From Pseudomonas chlororaphis (GTDB lineage: Bacteria > Pseudomonadota > Gammaproteobacteria > Pseudomonadales > Pseudomonadaceae): a DNA stretch of 64,000 nucleotides. The notes beneath the pieces are model-generated. The model had not been told where the DNA came from, made no database searches, and worked only from the letters and a program-made list of their open reading frames with translations. Numbering within the stretch: the first letter of the stretch is position 1; every line of letters starts with the position of its first letter. Made by a program: the position numbers and the translations under genes. The stretch spans positions 372,001 through 436,000 of the forward strand of contig NZ_MSCT01000008.1 of the NCBI RefSeq assembly GCF_001921865.1. The letters are read 5' to 3'. This document shows, piece after piece, positions 36,704 to 45,667 of this stretch.

Positions 36704-38809
36704 ATGAGTTATCAGGTTCTTGCACGTAAATGGCGTCCGCGCTCGTTTCGCGAAATGGTCGGCCAGACCCATGTGCTCAAGGCTCTGATCAATGCCTTGG
36801 ACAGCCAGCGGCTGCACCATGCCTATCTGTTTACCGGCACCCGCGGGGTGGGCAAGACCACCATCGCGCGGATCATTGCCAAATGCCTGAACTGTGAAAC
36901 AGGTATCACTTCCACGCCCTGCGGCACTTGCTCGGTATGCCGTGAGATCGACGAAGGGCGCTTCGTCGACCTGATCGAGATCGACGCCGCGAGCCGGACC
37001 AAGGTCGAGGACACCCGCGAGCTGCTGGACAACGTGCAGTACGCGCCAAGCCGCGGACGCTTCAAGGTCTACCTGATCGACGAAGTGCACATGCTGTCCA
37101 GCCACTCGTTCAACGCCTTGTTGAAGACCCTGGAAGAGCCGCCGCCCTACGTCAAATTCATCCTGGCGACCACCGATCCGCAGAAACTTCCTGCAACGAT
37201 TCTTTCGCGTTGCCTGCAGTTCTCCCTGAAGAACATGACCCCGGAACGAGTGGTCGAGCACCTGACCCATGTGCTGGGCGTGGAGAACGTGCCGTTCGAG
37301 GACGACGCGCTGTGGTTGTTGGGCCGCGCCGCCGACGGTTCGATGCGCGATGCCATGAGCCTCACCGACCAGGCCATTGCCTTCGGCGAGGGCAAGGTCA
37401 TGGCCGCCGATGTGCGGGCGATGCTCGGTACCCTCGATCACGGGCAGGTCTACGATGTCCTGCACGCCCTGATCGACGGTGATGCCAAGGCATTGCTGGA
37501 GGCTGTGCGCCACCTGGCCGAGCAAGGGCCGGACTGGAGCGGTGTGCTGTCGGAGATTCTCAACGTGCTGCACCGTGTGGCCATTGCCCAGGCCTTGCCG
37601 GACGGTGTCGACAACGGCCATGGTGACCGCGACCGGGTGTTGGCTCTGGCGCAGGCGTTGCCGGCCGAAGACGTGCAGTTCTATTACCAGATGGGCCTGA
37701 TCGGCCGGCGCGACCTGCCGCTGGCGCCGGACCCGCGAGGTGGCTTCGAGATGGTTCTGCTGCGGATGCTGGCCTTCCGGCCGGCGGACTCGGCAGACGC
37801 GCCGAGACAGCCGCTAAAGCCAGTGGGGATCAGCCAGGCCACAGTTGATTCCGCCCAATCCGTGGCTGGCGCCGCCGTTGCTGTGCCGGTAGTTGCCGCC
37901 GCCGCGCCAGTGGTTGCGCCAGTGGTAGAGGCGCCTCTCGCCGCTGCCGCTACGCCTGAGCCTGAGCCTGTCGCTACACCTGTCGTGCCTGCGCCACAAT
38001 CCGTGGTCGAGGCACCGCCCGAGCCGGCGCCCGTGGTCGCCGAGGAAGTCATCGACCTGCCGTGGAACGATCCGGTCGAACCGGTCGTCGAGCAGCAGCC
38101 GGCCGTTGCGCCAGTGCTGGAGACCGTGGCGGAGCAGCCCGAGCTGACCCCGATGCCAATGCCGACTCCGGCCAGCGTGGTGCCGGACGCGCCGGAATGG
38201 GTGAGCGCACCTGTGCCAGAGCCCAGCGTTGTCGAGGTCGATGCCGCGACGCCGGGCATCGATCTCGACGACGAGCCGCCGCTGGACGAAGACTACATCG
38301 AGCCGGACATGGACTCGGCCTACAGCTATCTGGACGAACTGGCCAGTGAACACGCTGCCGATCCCGAGCCGGAACCCGAGCCGTTGCCGGCTGCGCAGCC
38401 GGCCACTGGCCTGGCGCTGGAGTGGCTGGAGCTGTTTCCGAAACTGCCGATTTCCGGGATGACCGCGAGCATCGCCGCGAACTGCACCCTGATCTCGGCC
38501 GAGGGCGACCATTGGTTGCTGCACCTGGACCCGGCCCACAGCGCCCTGTTCAACGCCACTCAGCAGCGGCGCCTGAACGATGCCCTGAACCAGTTCCACC
38601 AGCGCACGCTGACGGTCAGCATCGAGCTGATCAAGCCCGAGCAGGAGACCCCGGCCCAGGCCGCGTCGCGCCGTCGCGCCAATCGCCAGCGCGAGGCCGA
38701 GGAGTCGATCCATGGCGATCCGTTCATCCAGCAGATGGTGCGCGAGTTCGGCGCGGTGGTCCGGCACGATACTATTGAACCTATCGAGGCCCTGGCCAGC
38801 CAGGGCTAG
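36704..38809 (+). CDS. dnaX: DNA polymerase III subunit tau/gamma
   Basis: Clamp-loader ATPase of 701 residues that also couples polymerase cores and helicase. ATG 36704 gives MSYQVLARKWRPRSFREMVG. Walker A GTRGVGKTT lies near 44-52, and a zinc module CLNCETGITSTPCGTCSVC follows. The DEVHMLSSHSFNALLKTLEE segment holds Walker B. The region at about 360-560 is a very proline-, valine- and alanine-rich linker, followed by the tau C-terminal domain. I saw no A-AAA-AAG slippery site, so a separate gamma form is not predicted from sequence. Confidence 0.96.
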   Translation: MSYQVLARKWRPRSFREMVGQTHVLKALINALDSQRLHHAYLFTGTRGVGKTTIARIIAKCLNCETGITSTPCGTCSVCREIDEGRFVDLIEIDAASRTKVEDTRELLDNVQYAPSRGRFKVYLIDEVHMLSSHSFNALLKTLEEPPPYVKFILATTDPQKLPATILSRCLQFSLKNMTPERVVEHLTHVLGVENVPFEDDALWLLGRAADGSMRDAMSLTDQAIAFGEGKVMAADVRAMLGTLDHGQVYDVLHALIDGDAKALLEAVRHLAEQGPDWSGVLSEILNVLHRVAIAQALPDGVDNGHGDRDRVLALAQALPAEDVQFYYQMGLIGRRDLPLAPDPRGGFEMVLLRMLAFRPADSADAPRQPLKPVGISQATVDSAQSVAGAAVAVPVVAAAAPVVAPVVEAPLAAAATPEPEPVATPVVPAPQSVVEAPPEPAPVVAEEVIDLPWNDPVEPVVEQQPAVAPVLETVAEQPELTPMPMPTPASVVPDAPEWVSAPVPEPSVVEVDAATPGIDLDDEPPLDEDYIEPDMDSAYSYLDELASEHAADPEPEPEPLPAAQPATGLALEWLELFPKLPISGMTASIAANCTLISAEGDHWLLHLDPAHSALFNATQQRRLNDALNQFHQRTLTVSIELIKPEQETPAQAASRRRANRQREAEESIHGDPFIQQMVREFGAVVRHDTIEPIEALASQG

Positions 38810-38818
38810 TAACCGAAA

Positions 38819-38850
38819 GGCGCCGGGCCCTGAGGCCGGGCGCTGTTTTT
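38819..38850 (+). terminator. Terminator-like hairpin between dnaX and ybaB
   Basis: GCGCCGGGCC and GGCCGGGCGC pair with one mismatch around a four-base loop, followed by TGTTTTTAT. It lies 9 bases after the dnaX stop and 26 before the ybaB start. Some read-through or a separate ybaB promoter is therefore implied. Confidence 0.65.
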
Positions 38851-38875
38851 ATCCAAGTACTTTGAGGTGATTCCC

Positions 38876-39214
38876 ATGATGAAAGGTGGCATGGCCGGCC
38901 TGATGAAGCAGGCGCAGCAGATGCAGGAAAAAATGGCCAAGATGCAGGAAGAGCTGGCCAACGCCGAAGTCACCGGCAAGGCGGGTGGCGATATGGTCAC
39001 CGTGGTCATGACCGGTCGTCACGACATCAAGCGCGTGAGCATTGACCCAAGCCTGCTCGAAGGCGTCAGCGAAGATGACCGCGAAGTGCTGGAAGATCTG
39101 TTCGCCGCCGCCGTCAACGACGCCGTGCGCAAGATCGAAGCCAACAGCCAGGACAAAATGTCCGGCATGACCGCTGGCATGCAATTGCCTCCGGGGATGA
39201 AACTGCCGTTCTGA
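38876..39214 (+). CDS. ybaB: YbaB/EbfC nucleoid-associated protein
   Basis: 112-residue DNA-binding dimer, conserved next to dnaX and recR. Methionine-rich start [20 protein letters not shown], then the [20 protein letters not shown] segment and [16 protein letters not shown] helix. ATG 38876 is preferred to GTG 38867 because GAGG stands at the right distance and the family begins MMKGG. Role: nucleoid organisation and possible help to RecR. Confidence 0.93.
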   Translation: MMKGGMAGLMKQAQQMQEKMAKMQEELANAEVTGKAGGDMVTVVMTGRHDIKRVSIDPSLLEGVSEDDREVLEDLFAAAVNDAVRKIEANSQDKMSGMTAGMQLPPGMKLPF

Positions 39215-39243
39215 TTCGCGCGAGCGTAGGGGGCGGATTCAGG

Positions 39244-39276
39244 AATGCCAGGCATCGCGCCTGGCATTTTTGTTTG
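39244..39276 (+). terminator. Intrinsic terminator after ybaB
   Basis: ATGCCAGGC and GCCTGGCAT flank a five-base loop and are followed by TTTTGTTT, 30 bases past the ybaB stop. Confidence 0.85.
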
Positions 39277-39393
39277 TGGTGTGTTCGATGGCCAAGGTTT
39301 CTGGCGCGCAGAAACATCGAACGGCGATCGCGGTAGGATGGTCTGCACTTTATGTAGATGGCCTGATTCAATTCTCGATAAGGAGTTTCTCTG

Positions 39394-40428
39394 ATGTCGC
39401 AAGCATTGACCCTCAACCAGCGTATCGTCCTGGTTTCCCGGCCCCAGGGCGCACCTGTGCCGGAAAACTTCCGGCTGGAGTGGGTGGCGTTGCCGGACCT
39501 GGCGGACGGCCAGGTATTGCTCAAGACCCTCTACCTGTCGCTGGACCCCTATATGCGCGGACGCATGAGCGACGCACCGTCCTACGCGGCTCCGGTGGAA
39601 CTCAATGAAGTGATGACCGGCGGCGCGGTCAGCCGGGTCGAGCGCTCGCTGAACCCGAAATTCCACGCGGGCGACCTGGTGGTCGGCGCCACCGGTTGGC
39701 AAAGCCACAGCATCTCCGACGGGCGTAACCTGATTCCGGTGCCGGCGGGTTTGCCCAGCCCATCCATGGCCTTGGGGGTACTGGGCATGCCCGGCATGAC
39801 CGCCTACATGGGCCTGATGGATATCGGTCAACCCAAGGCCGGGGAAACCCTGGTGGTGGCCGCCGCGTCGGGCGCCGTGGGCTCGGTGGTGGGGCAAGTG
39901 GCCAAGCTCAAGGGGCTGCGGGTGGTCGGCGTGGCGGGCGGCGCCGACAAGTGCCGTTACGTGGTCGAGGAGCTGGGGTTCGATGCCTGCATCGATCACC
40001 AGAGCCCGGACTTCTTCGACGAGCTGGCGCAGGCTTGTTTCAAGGGGGTGGACATCTATTTTGAAAATGTGGGCGGCAAGGTGTTCGACGCCGTGTTGCC
40101 GCTGCTCAATGCCAAGGCGCGCATTCCCCTGTGCGGGCTGATCTCCCAGTACAACGCCCAGGCGCTGCCTTCGGGCCCCGACCGCCTGCCGCTGTTGCAG
40201 CGCAGCCTGTTGACCAAGCGCGTGCGTATCCAGGGTTTTATCGTGTTTGACGACTACGGCGACCGGCGGCCGGAGTTTGTCAGCGCAATGGCGCCATGGG
40301 TGCTGCAGGGCAAGGTCAAGTTCAAGGAGGATGTGGTCGACGGCCTGGAGCAGGCGCCCGAGGCCTTCATCGGGCTGTTGGAAGGGCGCAACTTCGGCAA
40401 GCTGGTGGTGCGGGTCGCCCGGGACTGA
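39394..40428 (+). CDS. CurA/YncB-type NADP-dependent oxidoreductase
   Basis: 344-residue medium-chain reductase of the zinc-independent prostaglandin/alkenal reductase group, which reduces the double bond of enones and is annotated as CurA in some species. Family marks: TLYLSLDPYMRGRMSDAPSY near the N-terminus, Rossmann VVAAASGAVGSVVGQVAKL and the IYFENVGGKVFDAVLPLLN segment. It has no zinc ligands. AAGGAG lies before ATG 39394. It interrupts the common ybaB-recR pair and is bounded upstream by a terminator. Confidence 0.88.
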   Translation: MSQALTLNQRIVLVSRPQGAPVPENFRLEWVALPDLADGQVLLKTLYLSLDPYMRGRMSDAPSYAAPVELNEVMTGGAVSRVERSLNPKFHAGDLVVGATGWQSHSISDGRNLIPVPAGLPSPSMALGVLGMPGMTAYMGLMDIGQPKAGETLVVAAASGAVGSVVGQVAKLKGLRVVGVAGGADKCRYVVEELGFDACIDHQSPDFFDELAQACFKGVDIYFENVGGKVFDAVLPLLNAKARIPLCGLISQYNAQALPSGPDRLPLLQRSLLTKRVRIQGFIVFDDYGDRRPEFVSAMAPWVLQGKVKFKEDVVDGLEQAPEAFIGLLEGRNFGKLVVRVARD

Positions 40429-40493
40429 GCATTTGACGCTAATCGGAGGCGCGGGTATAAACCGCGTCTCGTCGTTTTGTCGGACCTTTGCCC

Positions 40494-41096
40494 ATGAGCT
40501 TCAGCCCCCTGATTCGCCAACTGATCGATGCCTTGCGCACCTTGCCGGGCGTAGGTCAGAAAACCGCCCAGCGCATGGCCTTGCAGCTGCTGGAGCGCGA
40601 CCGCAGCGGCGGTATGCGGCTGGCTCAGGCGCTGAGCCAGGCCATGGATGGTGTGGGCCATTGCCGCCTGTGCCGGACCCTGACCGAAGACGACCTGTGC
40701 CCGCAATGTTCCGACCCGCGTCGCGACGACACGCTGTTGTGCGTGGTCGAGGGGCCGATGGACGTCTACGCGGTGGAGCAGACCGGCTATCGCGGTCGCT
40801 ATTTCGTGCTCAAGGGCCATCTGTCGCCGCTGGACGGCCTGGGGCCGGAAGCCATCGGCATTCCGCAGTTGCTGGCGCGGATCGAAGAGCAGGGCAGCTT
40901 TACCGAAGTGATCCTGGCCACCAATCCGACGGTGGAAGGCGAGGCGACCGCCCACTACATTGCCCAGCTGTTGACCAATAAGGGCCTGATCACCTCGCGG
41001 ATCGCCCATGGCGTGCCTCTGGGCGGCGAGCTGGAGCTGGTGGACGGCGGGACCCTGGCGCATTCGTTTGCCGGGCGCAAACCGATCGCACTGTAG
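40494..41096 (+). CDS. recR: Recombination mediator RecR
   Basis: 200-residue protein that works with RecO (and RecF) to load RecA at gaps. Helix-hairpin-helix [20 protein letters not shown], four-cysteine zinc finger [16 protein letters not shown], then a Toprim domain with [13 protein letters not shown] and [18 protein letters not shown] 40494 gives the usual [14 protein letters not shown] start; an ATG two codons earlier is also in frame. Located near dnaX and ybaB as in most proteobacteria. Confidence 0.96.
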   Translation: MSFSPLIRQLIDALRTLPGVGQKTAQRMALQLLERDRSGGMRLAQALSQAMDGVGHCRLCRTLTEDDLCPQCSDPRRDDTLLCVVEGPMDVYAVEQTGYRGRYFVLKGHLSPLDGLGPEAIGIPQLLARIEEQGSFTEVILATNPTVEGEATAHYIAQLLTNKGLITSRIAHGVPLGGELELVDGGTLAHSFAGRKPIAL

Positions 41097-41128
41097 GTTT
41101 AGCGCGGCGCGGGGTACCTGATACGACG

Positions 41129-41155
41129 TCATCGCGAGCAAGCTCGCTCCTGCAG
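41129..41155. repeat. Single REP-like element after recR
   Basis: TCATCGCGAGCAAGCTCGCTCC followed by TGCAG is one arm of the common repeat. A short GGCTCGCGATTCGCG nearby may be a decayed partner. Confidence 0.65.
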
Positions 41156-41257
41156 GGGGATTGGCTCGCGATTCGCGTTTCATCGCTTGGGCGTGACTCT
41201 GGTTGAAAACCAAGCAAGCGCTAGGTAAGTTTCCTCAACCTTCAGAGGAGCTTGCCG

Positions 41258-42406
41258 ATGTCTGCCTGCCAGGAATACTTCGACCCTAGCCATCAGTTGG
41301 TCCGCGACAGCGTCCGGCGTTTCGTCGAGCGCGAGATTCTCCCGGACATCGATCAATGGGAGGAGGCGCAAGGCTTCCCCCGCGAGCTGTACCTCAAGGC
41401 CGGCGCGGCCGGCATCCTGGGGATCGGTTATCCCGAGGCCCTTGGCGGCAGCCACGAGGGCGATCTGTTCGCCAAGATCGCCGCCAGCGAAGAACTCATG
41501 CGCTGCGGCTCCGGCGGCCTGGTGGCGGGCCTGGGGTCGCTGGATATCGGCCTGCCGCCAATCGTCAAATGGGCGCGGCCCGAGGTGCGCGACCGGGTGG
41601 TGCCGCCAGTACTGGCCGGGGAAAAGATCAGTGCCTTGGCGGTCACCGAGCCCGGCGGCGGTTCGGACGTGGCCAACTTGCAGACCCGCGCGGTGCGCGA
41701 CGGCGATTGCTATCGCGTCAGCGGCAGCAAGACCTTTATCACCAGTGGCGTGCGCGCCGATTTCTATACGGTGGCGGTGCGTACCGGCGAGCCTGGTTTC
41801 GGTGGCATCAGCCTGCTGCTGATCGACAAGGACACGCCGGGGTTCACCGTTGGCCGGCAGTTGAAGAAAATGGGCTGGTGGGCGTCGGATACCGCCGAGT
41901 TGTTCTTCGACGATTGCCGGGTGCCGGCCATCCACCTGATCGGTGTCGAGAACATGGGCTTCGCCTGCATCATGGGCAACTTCCAGAGCGAGCGCCTGGC
42001 GCTGGCCTTGATGGCCAACATGACCGCGCAGTTGGCGCTGGAGGAGAGCCTGACGTGGGCCCGGGAGCGCGAGGCTTTCGGCAAGCCCATTGGCAAGTTC
42101 CAGGTGATCAAGCACCGTCTGGCCGAGATGGCCACGGCGCTGGAGGTATCCCGCGAATTCACCTACCGCCAGGCGGCGAAGATGGCCGCGGGCCAGAGTG
42201 TGATCAAGGAAATCTCCATGGCCAAGAACTTCGCCACCGATACCGCCGACCGCATCACTCACGATGCGGTGCAGATTCTCGGAGGGCTTGGGTATATGCG
42301 CGAAAGCCTGGTGGAGCGGCTGTATCGCGACAACCGCATCCTGTCCATCGGCGGCGGCACCCGGGAGGTGATGAACGAAATCATCAGCAAGCAGATGGGG
42401 CTCTAG
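41258..42406 (+). CDS. Acyl-CoA dehydrogenase family protein
   Basis: 382-residue FAD enzyme that introduces a double bond into an acyl-CoA thioester and passes electrons to ETF. N-terminal helical domain, the FAD-binding ALAVTEPGGGSDVANLQT and KTFITSGVRADFYTVAVRT strands, ERLALALMANMTAQLALEE, and QILGGLGYMRE at the C-terminus. The loop that holds the base as YEGT in short- and medium-chain enzymes reads IGGGT here, as in long-chain or isovaleryl-type enzymes whose base is elsewhere. AGGAG precedes ATG 41258. Chain-length preference cannot be read. Confidence 0.9.
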   Translation: MSACQEYFDPSHQLVRDSVRRFVEREILPDIDQWEEAQGFPRELYLKAGAAGILGIGYPEALGGSHEGDLFAKIAASEELMRCGSGGLVAGLGSLDIGLPPIVKWARPEVRDRVVPPVLAGEKISALAVTEPGGGSDVANLQTRAVRDGDCYRVSGSKTFITSGVRADFYTVAVRTGEPGFGGISLLLIDKDTPGFTVGRQLKKMGWWASDTAELFFDDCRVPAIHLIGVENMGFACIMGNFQSERLALALMANMTAQLALEESLTWAREREAFGKPIGKFQVIKHRLAEMATALEVSREFTYRQAAKMAAGQSVIKEISMAKNFATDTADRITHDAVQILGGLGYMRESLVERLYRDNRILSIGGGTREVMNEIISKQMGL

Positions 42407-42423
42407 AGAGGCGAGTTATCGCT

Positions 42424-42487
42424 TCGCGAGCAAGCTCGCTCCTATAGGGAATTCAATCGACGGTAGGAGCGAGCCTGCTCGCGATAG
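42424..42487. repeat. REP-like inverted pair between the acyl-CoA dehydrogenase gene and apt
   Basis: TCGCGAGCAAGCTCGCTCCT faces GTAGGAGCGAGCCTGCTCGC about 20 bases away, in the convergent gap. No other terminator was seen for either gene. Confidence 0.8.
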
Positions 42488-42502
42488 CGTCCGACGAGGG
42501 AC

Positions 42503-43051
42503 TTACCGTTCGCTGAGGGAAAACTGCGTCAGGCAGAAGGTCGGGATGCCCATGTCTTCCAGGCGTTGCGAGCCGCCCAGTTCGGGCAGGTCGATGATCG
42601 CGGCGGCCTCGTAGATCTTCGCTCCCATGCGACGGACCAGGTTGGCCGCGGCGATCAGGGTACCGCCGGTGGCGATCAGGTCATCGAACATCAGCACCGA
42701 ATCACCTTCGCACAGGCTGTCGGCATGGACTTCGAGGAAGGCTTCGCCGTATTCGGTCTGATAACCCTCGGCTAGCACGTCGGCCGGCAGTTTGCCTTGC
42801 TTGCGGAACAGGATCAGCGGCTTGTTCAACTGGTAGGCGATGATCGAGCCGATCAGGAAGCCGCGGGCGTCCATGGCGCCGATGTGGCTGAAGTCTTCTT
42901 CGACATAACGCTGGGCAAAGGTGTCGGCGACCAGGCGCAAAGCCTTGGGCGACTGGAACAGGGGGGTGATGTCACGAAAGATCACGCCGGGCTTGGGGAA
43001 GTCGATGACGGGGCGGATCAGGGATTTGATGTCGAAGGAATCGAAGGCCAT
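42503..43051 (-). CDS. apt: Adenine phosphoribosyltransferase
   Basis: Purine salvage enzyme of 182 residues making AMP from adenine and PRPP. The start [20 protein letters not shown], the [11 protein letters not shown] strand and the PRPP loop [17 protein letters not shown] are clear. ATG 43051 has AGGA upstream and gives the usual family length; an upstream in-frame start would add eight residues. Follows anr on the same strand after a hairpin. Confidence 0.95.
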   Translation of the reverse strand: MAFDSFDIKSLIRPVIDFPKPGVIFRDITPLFQSPKALRLVADTFAQRYVEEDFSHIGAMDARGFLIGSIIAYQLNKPLILFRKQGKLPADVLAEGYQTEYGEAFLEVHADSLCEGDSVLMFDDLIATGGTLIAAANLVRRMGAKIYEAAAIIDLPELGGSQRLEDMGIPTFCLTQFSLSER

Positions 43052-43097
43052 CGTGGCGGTGTCCTGGCGGGTCAACAGTAGAGCGCGCCAGTATAAC

Positions 43098-43125
43098 CCC
43101 GGCCGAACCGCTTGGCTCGGCCGGG
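43098..43125 (-). terminator. Hairpin downstream of anr
   Basis: CCCGGCCGA and TCGGCCGGG form a nine-pair GC-rich stem with a ten-base loop, 11 bases past the anr stop. On the minus strand only GGTTAT follows, so it may be a weak or factor-assisted terminator, or a stabiliser before apt. Confidence 0.5.
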
Positions 43126-43135
43126 AGGCTCTGTC

Positions 43136-43870
43136 TCAGCCTTCCAGGGAGCCGCCCGCGAGGGCGCACAGCTGGATTGGATCGAGAATGTGCACTTCTT
43201 TGCCTTCGGCGGCGATCAGCGCGTTCTGCTGGAAGCGGGTGAATACCCGGGACACGGTTTCCACCGCCAGGCCCAGGTAATTGCCGATCTCGTTACGCGA
43301 CATGCTCAAGCGGAACTGGTTGGCCGAGAAACCGCGGGCACGGAAGCGCGCGGAGAGGTTGACCAGGAAGGTCGCGATCCGCTCGTCGGCGGTCTTTTTC
43401 GACAGCAACAGCATCATTTGCTGGTCGTCGCGGATTTCCCGGCTCATCACCCGCATCAGCTGGCGGCGCAGTTGCGGCAGCTGCAAGGCCAGTTCGTCGA
43501 GGCGTTCGAAGGGGATTTCGCAGACCGACGTGGTTTCCAGGGCCTGGGCGGAAACCGGGTGGATCTCGGTGTCCATGCCGGACAGACCGACCAGTTCGCT
43601 GGGCAGATGGAAGCCGGTGATCTGTTCTTCGCCGCTGTCGCTGAGGCTGAAGGTCTTCAGGGCACCGGAGCGTACTGCATAGACAGAGTCGAAGGCGTCG
43701 CCCTGGCGAAACAGGAACTCGCCTTTTTTCAGCGGCCGGCCGCGTTTAACGATTTCGTCCAGCGCATCCATGTCTTCCAGATTCAGAGAAAGTGGCAGGC
43801 AGAGGGGGGCCAGGCTGCAATCCTTGCAATGGGCCTGGTTGTGAGCGCGCAGTTTGACTGGCTCGGACAT
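43136..43870 (-). CDS. anr: Anr, FNR-type oxygen-responsive transcription regulator
   Basis: 244-residue CRP/FNR regulator that switches on low-oxygen genes. Three N-terminal cysteines (C15, C18, C24 in [11 protein letters not shown]) plus C117 can hold the oxygen-labile [4Fe-4S] cluster. Residues about 45-160 form the cyclic-nucleotide-like fold. The recognition helix has ETVSR in [17 protein letters not shown], predicting the TTGAT-N4-ATCAA target. Matching sites lie upstream of hemN and the second cco operon in this window. Close to hemN, as in other pseudomonads. Confidence 0.96.
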   Translation of the reverse strand: MSEPVKLRAHNQAHCKDCSLAPLCLPLSLNLEDMDALDEIVKRGRPLKKGEFLFRQGDAFDSVYAVRSGALKTFSLSDSGEEQITGFHLPSELVGLSGMDTEIHPVSAQALETTSVCEIPFERLDELALQLPQLRRQLMRVMSREIRDDQQMMLLLSKKTADERIATFLVNLSARFRARGFSANQFRLSMSRNEIGNYLGLAVETVSRVFTRFQQNALIAAEGKEVHILDPIQLCALAGGSLEG

Positions 43871-44170
43871 TCAATAGAATCCTTGTGGGAAAACACACAT
43901 AAGCCGTAAGGGTAACTCACGGGAGGAGGTTCCGGCCAGTCCGTGGCGTATTGGCGCTTAGTCGTAAAGCTGTCCGTTCGTGGCCTCCTGACCACCGGGG
44001 AAACATGCGCTCGTGCAGTCCATTCAAGGTATTTCCAGCGCTACCCGTCACTTGCAGTCGCCGCTTGTCGCGGCGTCAAGTATCAGGCTCGCGCAGGGCC
44101 TGGTCTTGCCGACCGTTTTTTTCGGCTGCCTGCGGCAAGTCGTCGCGCCGCAAAGCCATTTCCTGGCGTT
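43871..44170. other. 300-base gap between hemN 3' end and anr
   Basis: Carries the upstream region of anr. No Anr box, small RNA, terminator for hemN or further gene could be recognised by eye. Short frames here look like noise. Confidence 0.4.
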
Positions 44171-45553
44171 TTAGATGACTCGGGAAAAACGCTGTCGATT
44201 CTGCTGCTCCAGATAACTGTCGAACACCATGCACACCGAACGCACCAACAGGCGTCCGGCGGGCAGCACTTCGATGCCCTCGCTGCCCAACTGGATCAGG
44301 CCGTCTTCGGCCATGGTTTGCAGTTGTGGCCACAACTCGCCGAAGTAGCCTTGAAAATCAATGTTGAACTGCTGCTCGATGGCCTCGAAGTCGAGGCTGA
44401 AATTGCAGATCAGTTGCTGGATCACTGCGCGTCTTATGCGATCGTCCTGGTTGCACACCAGGCCACGGCTGGTGGCCAATTGTGCGCCGCCCAGCAGGTT
44501 CTGGTAGTGCGTCAGGTCGCTGCTGTTCTGGCAATACAGGTCGCCGATCTGGCTGATGGCCGAGACGCCGAGGCCGATCAGGTCGCAGTGGCCGTGGGTG
44601 GTGTAGCCCTGGAAGTTGCGTTGCAGGGTCGACTCTTCCTGGGCGATCGCCAACTCGTCGTCGGGCAGGGCGAAATGGTCCATGCCGATGTAGCGATAGC
44701 CGGCGGCGGTCAGCTGTTCGATGGTGCGCTGCAGCATCTGCAGTTTGTCTGCCGGCGCCGGCAGTTCCTGGCTGTTGATCCGCCGTTGCGGCATGAAGCG
44801 CTCCGGCAGGTGGGCGTAGTTGAACACCGACAGTCGGTCCGGCTGCAGGTTTATGACTTCCTCGACGGTGCGGGCGAAGTTGTCCGGCGTCTGTTTCGGC
44901 AGGCCGTAGATCAGGTCGATGTTGATCGAGCGAAATTGCAGGGTGCGTGCCGCTTCGATCACTGCGCGGGTTTCTTCCAGGCTCTGCAGGCGATTGACCG
45001 CGCGCTGCACGGCCGGGTCGAGGTCCTGCAGGCCGATGCTGACCCGGTTGAAGCCCAGCTCGCGCAGCAGGCCCATGGTCGACCAGTCGGCTTCGCGCGG
45101 GTCGATCTCGATGCCGTAGTCGCCCGAATCGTCGTCCAGCAGGTTGAAGTGCTGGCGCAGGTGGCCCATCAGCTGGCGCAGTTCGTCGTGGCTGAGAAAG
45201 GTTGGGGTGCCGCCGCCAAAGTGCAGTTGCTCGACTTTCTGGCTGGGGTCGAGATGACAGGCGATCAACTGGATTTCCTGCTCCAGGCGTTGCAGGTAGG
45301 GCAGGGCGCGCCCGCGGTCCTTGGTGATGACCTTGTTGCAGGCGCAGTAGTAGCAGATGTTCGCGCAGAACGGCACATGCACGTACAGCGACAGCGGGCG
45401 CAGGGCCTTGCGGCTGTCGCGCAGGGCGTGCAGCAGATCGAAGGTGCCCACCTGGCTGTGAAACTGAACGGCGGTGGGGTAGGAGGTGTAGCGCGGTCCC
45501 GCCAGGTCGTAACGGCGGATCAGATCGGTGTCCCAACGAATGGCGTCGAGCAT
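44171..45553 (-). CDS. hemN: Oxygen-independent coproporphyrinogen III oxidase
   Basis: Radical-SAM enzyme of 460 residues that decarboxylates coproporphyrinogen III in heme synthesis when oxygen is scarce. The cluster motif CANICYYCAC (C-x3-C-x2-C) sits in YVHVPFCANICYYCACNKV, followed by LHFGGGTPTFLSHDEL. GPRYTSYPTAVQF at the N-terminus is diagnostic of true HemN rather than HemW-like relatives. A perfect Anr box lies 64 bases upstream of the start, so Anr induction at low oxygen is expected. Confidence 0.97.
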   Translation of the reverse strand: MLDAIRWDTDLIRRYDLAGPRYTSYPTAVQFHSQVGTFDLLHALRDSRKALRPLSLYVHVPFCANICYYCACNKVITKDRGRALPYLQRLEQEIQLIACHLDPSQKVEQLHFGGGTPTFLSHDELRQLMGHLRQHFNLLDDDSGDYGIEIDPREADWSTMGLLRELGFNRVSIGLQDLDPAVQRAVNRLQSLEETRAVIEAARTLQFRSINIDLIYGLPKQTPDNFARTVEEVINLQPDRLSVFNYAHLPERFMPQRRINSQELPAPADKLQMLQRTIEQLTAAGYRYIGMDHFALPDDELAIAQEESTLQRNFQGYTTHGHCDLIGLGVSAISQIGDLYCQNSSDLTHYQNLLGGAQLATSRGLVCNQDDRIRRAVIQQLICNFSLDFEAIEQQFNIDFQGYFGELWPQLQTMAEDGLIQLGSEGIEVLPAGRLLVRSVCMVFDSYLEQQNRQRFSRVI

Positions 45554-45616
45554 GCGGGAATTCCCCCGGTAGGCTGGCAGTGCTCGCGAGTCTAGGAGGT
45601 TCGGCCGCGGGCCATC

Positions 45617-45630
45617 TTGATTTGCATCAA
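45617..45630. promoter_or_regulatory. Perfect Anr/FNR box upstream of hemN
   Basis: TTGATTTGCATCAA matches TTGAT-N4-ATCAA at every fixed position and is flanked by C and G, extending the palindrome. Its centre is about 70 bases before the hemN start, compatible with a class II position at -41.5. It also lies 38 bases past the stop of the next gene upstream. Confidence 0.9.
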
Positions 45631-45667
45631 GGGTGTCTGGGGGCGGTACCCATGCCGGCAGGGTGCT

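Noticed and set aside
36704..38809. Programmed frameshift in dnaX producing gamma
   Set aside because: No A-AAA-AAG or similar slippery heptamer with a following hairpin was found in the middle of the gene.
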